A DNA stretch of 64,000 nt from Gimesia algae (GTDB lineage: Bacteria; Planctomycetota; Planctomycetia; Planctomycetales; Planctomycetaceae). Shown one piece after another: positions 63,187 through 64,000 of this stretch (its first letter is position 1; the number at the start of each line of letters is the position of its first letter). The notes under the pieces were generated by a model. The model saw only the letters and a list, made by a program, of their open reading frames with translations. It was not told the DNA's origin and did no database searches. The position numbers and the translations under genes are program-made. The DNA lies in NCBI RefSeq assembly GCF_007746795.1, contig NZ_CP036343.1, positions 4,024,369 through 4,088,368 on the forward strand. The letters are read 5' to 3'.

Positions 63187-64000
63187 TCAGCAAAATGCCA
63201 GACCATGGTGTCCCACCCAAAAAGAAGAGGGATCAAAGCAATCAGGCATCATCATCCAGGCCGAGGAAAATGCCTTTTGAATCCGTGTCTGCACGGCTTC
63301 GAGGGGTTGCGCGTATTGACGCCGTGATTGCGCACGTACAATCGTGGCCCGATTTGAATCGGCGATTTCTTTGAGCTTGATAGTTTCCATCGTGAAGGCA
63401 GGGCGGGACATGCCGTCAATCATGAGGCGGACACAGGCACGATATTTGGGGAGTGCGATTAAATCGGCTGCCGTTATATGGCCCGTCAGTTGTTCTGCGA
63501 GGAGAGTGGCATCATTCGGGCCTACGGCAAAGACCAGCAGGCTACCGACGTTTCCGAAGACTGCTTGCAGAGTCTCTGGATCGACTTGATCGAGGAACTG
63601 GGTTGCCAGACACAGACCGATTTTGTATTTACGGGCTTCGGACAGGAACGCGGAAAAGCTGGAAGTCGCCACATTCTGAAATTCATCGACGTAAAGATAA
63701 AACGGCCTGCGTTCCTGCTCCGGGATGGTGGCTCGTGTCATGGTTGCCAGCTGCAGTTGCGTCACGAACAGGGAACCAAGAAACGAAGACGTTCGTTCGC
63801 CCAGTTTTCCCTTGGAGAGATTGAGAATGATGATTTTGCCACTGTCCATTGCTGCTTGGAAATTAATTCTGCTCTGCGGCTGTGAGACCATGTTACGGAT
63901 CACGGAGTTCGTGAGTAATTGCCGCAATTTGTTCTCAACCGAAGCAAACGGATCTTCCCCTTTGAGAGATCGTAGTTTCGGGAAAGTGGTCATCCACCAG
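63187..64000 (-). CDS. coupling-protein-like ATPase, C-terminal part (cut by the window edge)
   Basis: At least 268 residues, open at the 5' end. Walker B FYLYVDEFQNVATSSF and sensor stretch IGLCLATQFLDQVDPETLQAVFGNVG are coupling-protein/DUF87 features, and LPKYRACVRLMIDG is the C-terminal part. The P-loop lies beyond the window. The Met at 63993 is inside a continuing frame (Trp codons precede it), so it is probably not the true start. It differs from the ATPase at 46651, so the element carries two such motors. Confidence 0.8.
   Translation of the reverse strand, partial: WWMTTFPKLRSLKGEDPFASVENKLRQLLTNSVIRNMVSQPQSRINFQAAMDSGKIIILNLSKGKLGERTSSFLGSLFVTQLQLATMTRATIPEQERRPFYLYVDEFQNVATSSFSAFLSEARKYKIGLCLATQFLDQVDPETLQAVFGNVGSLLVFAVGPNDATLLAEQLTGHITAADLIALPKYRACVRLMIDGMSRPAFTMETIKLKEIADSNRATIVRAQSRRQYAQPLEAVQTRIQKAFSSAWMMMPDCFDPSSFWVGHHGLAFC

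Larger units (their letters stand above)
40445..64000. mobile_element. tRNA-Leu-integrated element (left part)
   Basis: Integrative element beginning at the tRNA-Leu 3' end. Support: tyrosine integrase and excisionase-like gene reading toward the tRNA, replication-relaxation family protein, two coupling-protein-like ATPases, a toxin-antitoxin pair, a DNA-methylase-like gene, a MITE, and base composition that changes along the stretch. No relaxase and no second copy of the tRNA 3' end are visible, so the right boundary is assumed to lie beyond the window. Whether it is conjugative or mobilisable is not shown. Confidence 0.7.

Noticed and set aside
40445..64000. CRISPR array or cas genes
   Set aside because: No regularly spaced repeats of 25-40 bp and no Cas-like proteins were seen.

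Overview
The window looks like a planctomycete chromosome (Planctomycetaceae, Gimesia-like; this is an inference from gene content) carrying the left part of an integrated element. The chromosomal half (1-40.4 kb) has roughly balanced base composition, mostly single genes or gene pairs on alternating strands, and gene types that are common in this phylum: a Tat-exported xylose-isomerase-like protein, SGNH esterase, DinB-like protein, Ycf48-like propeller protein, ROK regulator and a MurNAc-recycling cluster. No database search was possible, so family names rest on motifs read in the translations.

Region 1 (1-40.3 kb), housekeeping and regulation: homoserine dehydrogenase, a cyclophilin lipoprotein, a PfkB kinase, a thioesterase, a large HerA-type ATPase, LeuS, RsmE, an ExeA-like ATPase, a SRAP protein and an aldo/keto reductase. 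A signalling block at 15.6-20.4 kb holds a NarL-type regulator, an orphan DHp-like protein, CheX, a CheY-like receiver and an HDOD-GGDEF protein. Then follow an NhaD-type antiporter, envelope proteins, a ROK regulator, MscS and a parvulin. A cluster at 32.2-35.8 kb (BadF-type sugar kinase, MurQ, sodium:solute symporter) fits amino-sugar recycling. RNase HII and a 1061-residue Ycf48-like/CBM9-like protein end this part.

Region 2 (40.36 kb to the right edge), integrated element: tRNA-Leu(GAG) is followed at once by a tyrosine integrase and an excisionase-like HTH protein reading toward the tRNA, the usual layout of a tRNA-targeted integrative element. No second copy of the tRNA 3' end was seen, so the right end is probably outside the window. 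Next come small element genes including two paralogues, a replication-relaxation family protein, a gene-free 1.25 kb stretch full of stem-loops with an intrinsic terminator on the minus strand (a candidate large structured RNA or replication-control locus), a type IV coupling-protein-like ATPase with a partner membrane protein, and a 105-bp MITE at the 3' end of a TPR gene.

Region 3 (52.7-59.4 kb), cargo inside the element: visibly more GC-rich, with a different style. Three short operons (SMR-like membrane protein + aldehyde-dehydrogenase-like fusion; histidine kinase + receiver; small alarmone hydrolase-like HD protein + TrmB-like regulator) each have a sigma70-like promoter whose -10 box ends only 7-9 nt before the start codon, implying leaderless or nearly leaderless mRNAs. 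The kinase, receiver and TrmB-like proteins resemble those I associate with candidate-phyla (CPR) bacteria. A SAM methyltransferase gene converges on the last operon.

Region 4 (59.5-64 kb), accessory genes: a phage/plasmid-type small protein with a folded leader, an overlooked 37-codon gene divergent from an XRE regulator with a palindromic operator between them, a membrane protein, an N6-methylase-like protein without a visible catalytic NPPY motif, a ParE-type toxin-antitoxin pair, and a second coupling-protein-like ATPase cut by the window edge.
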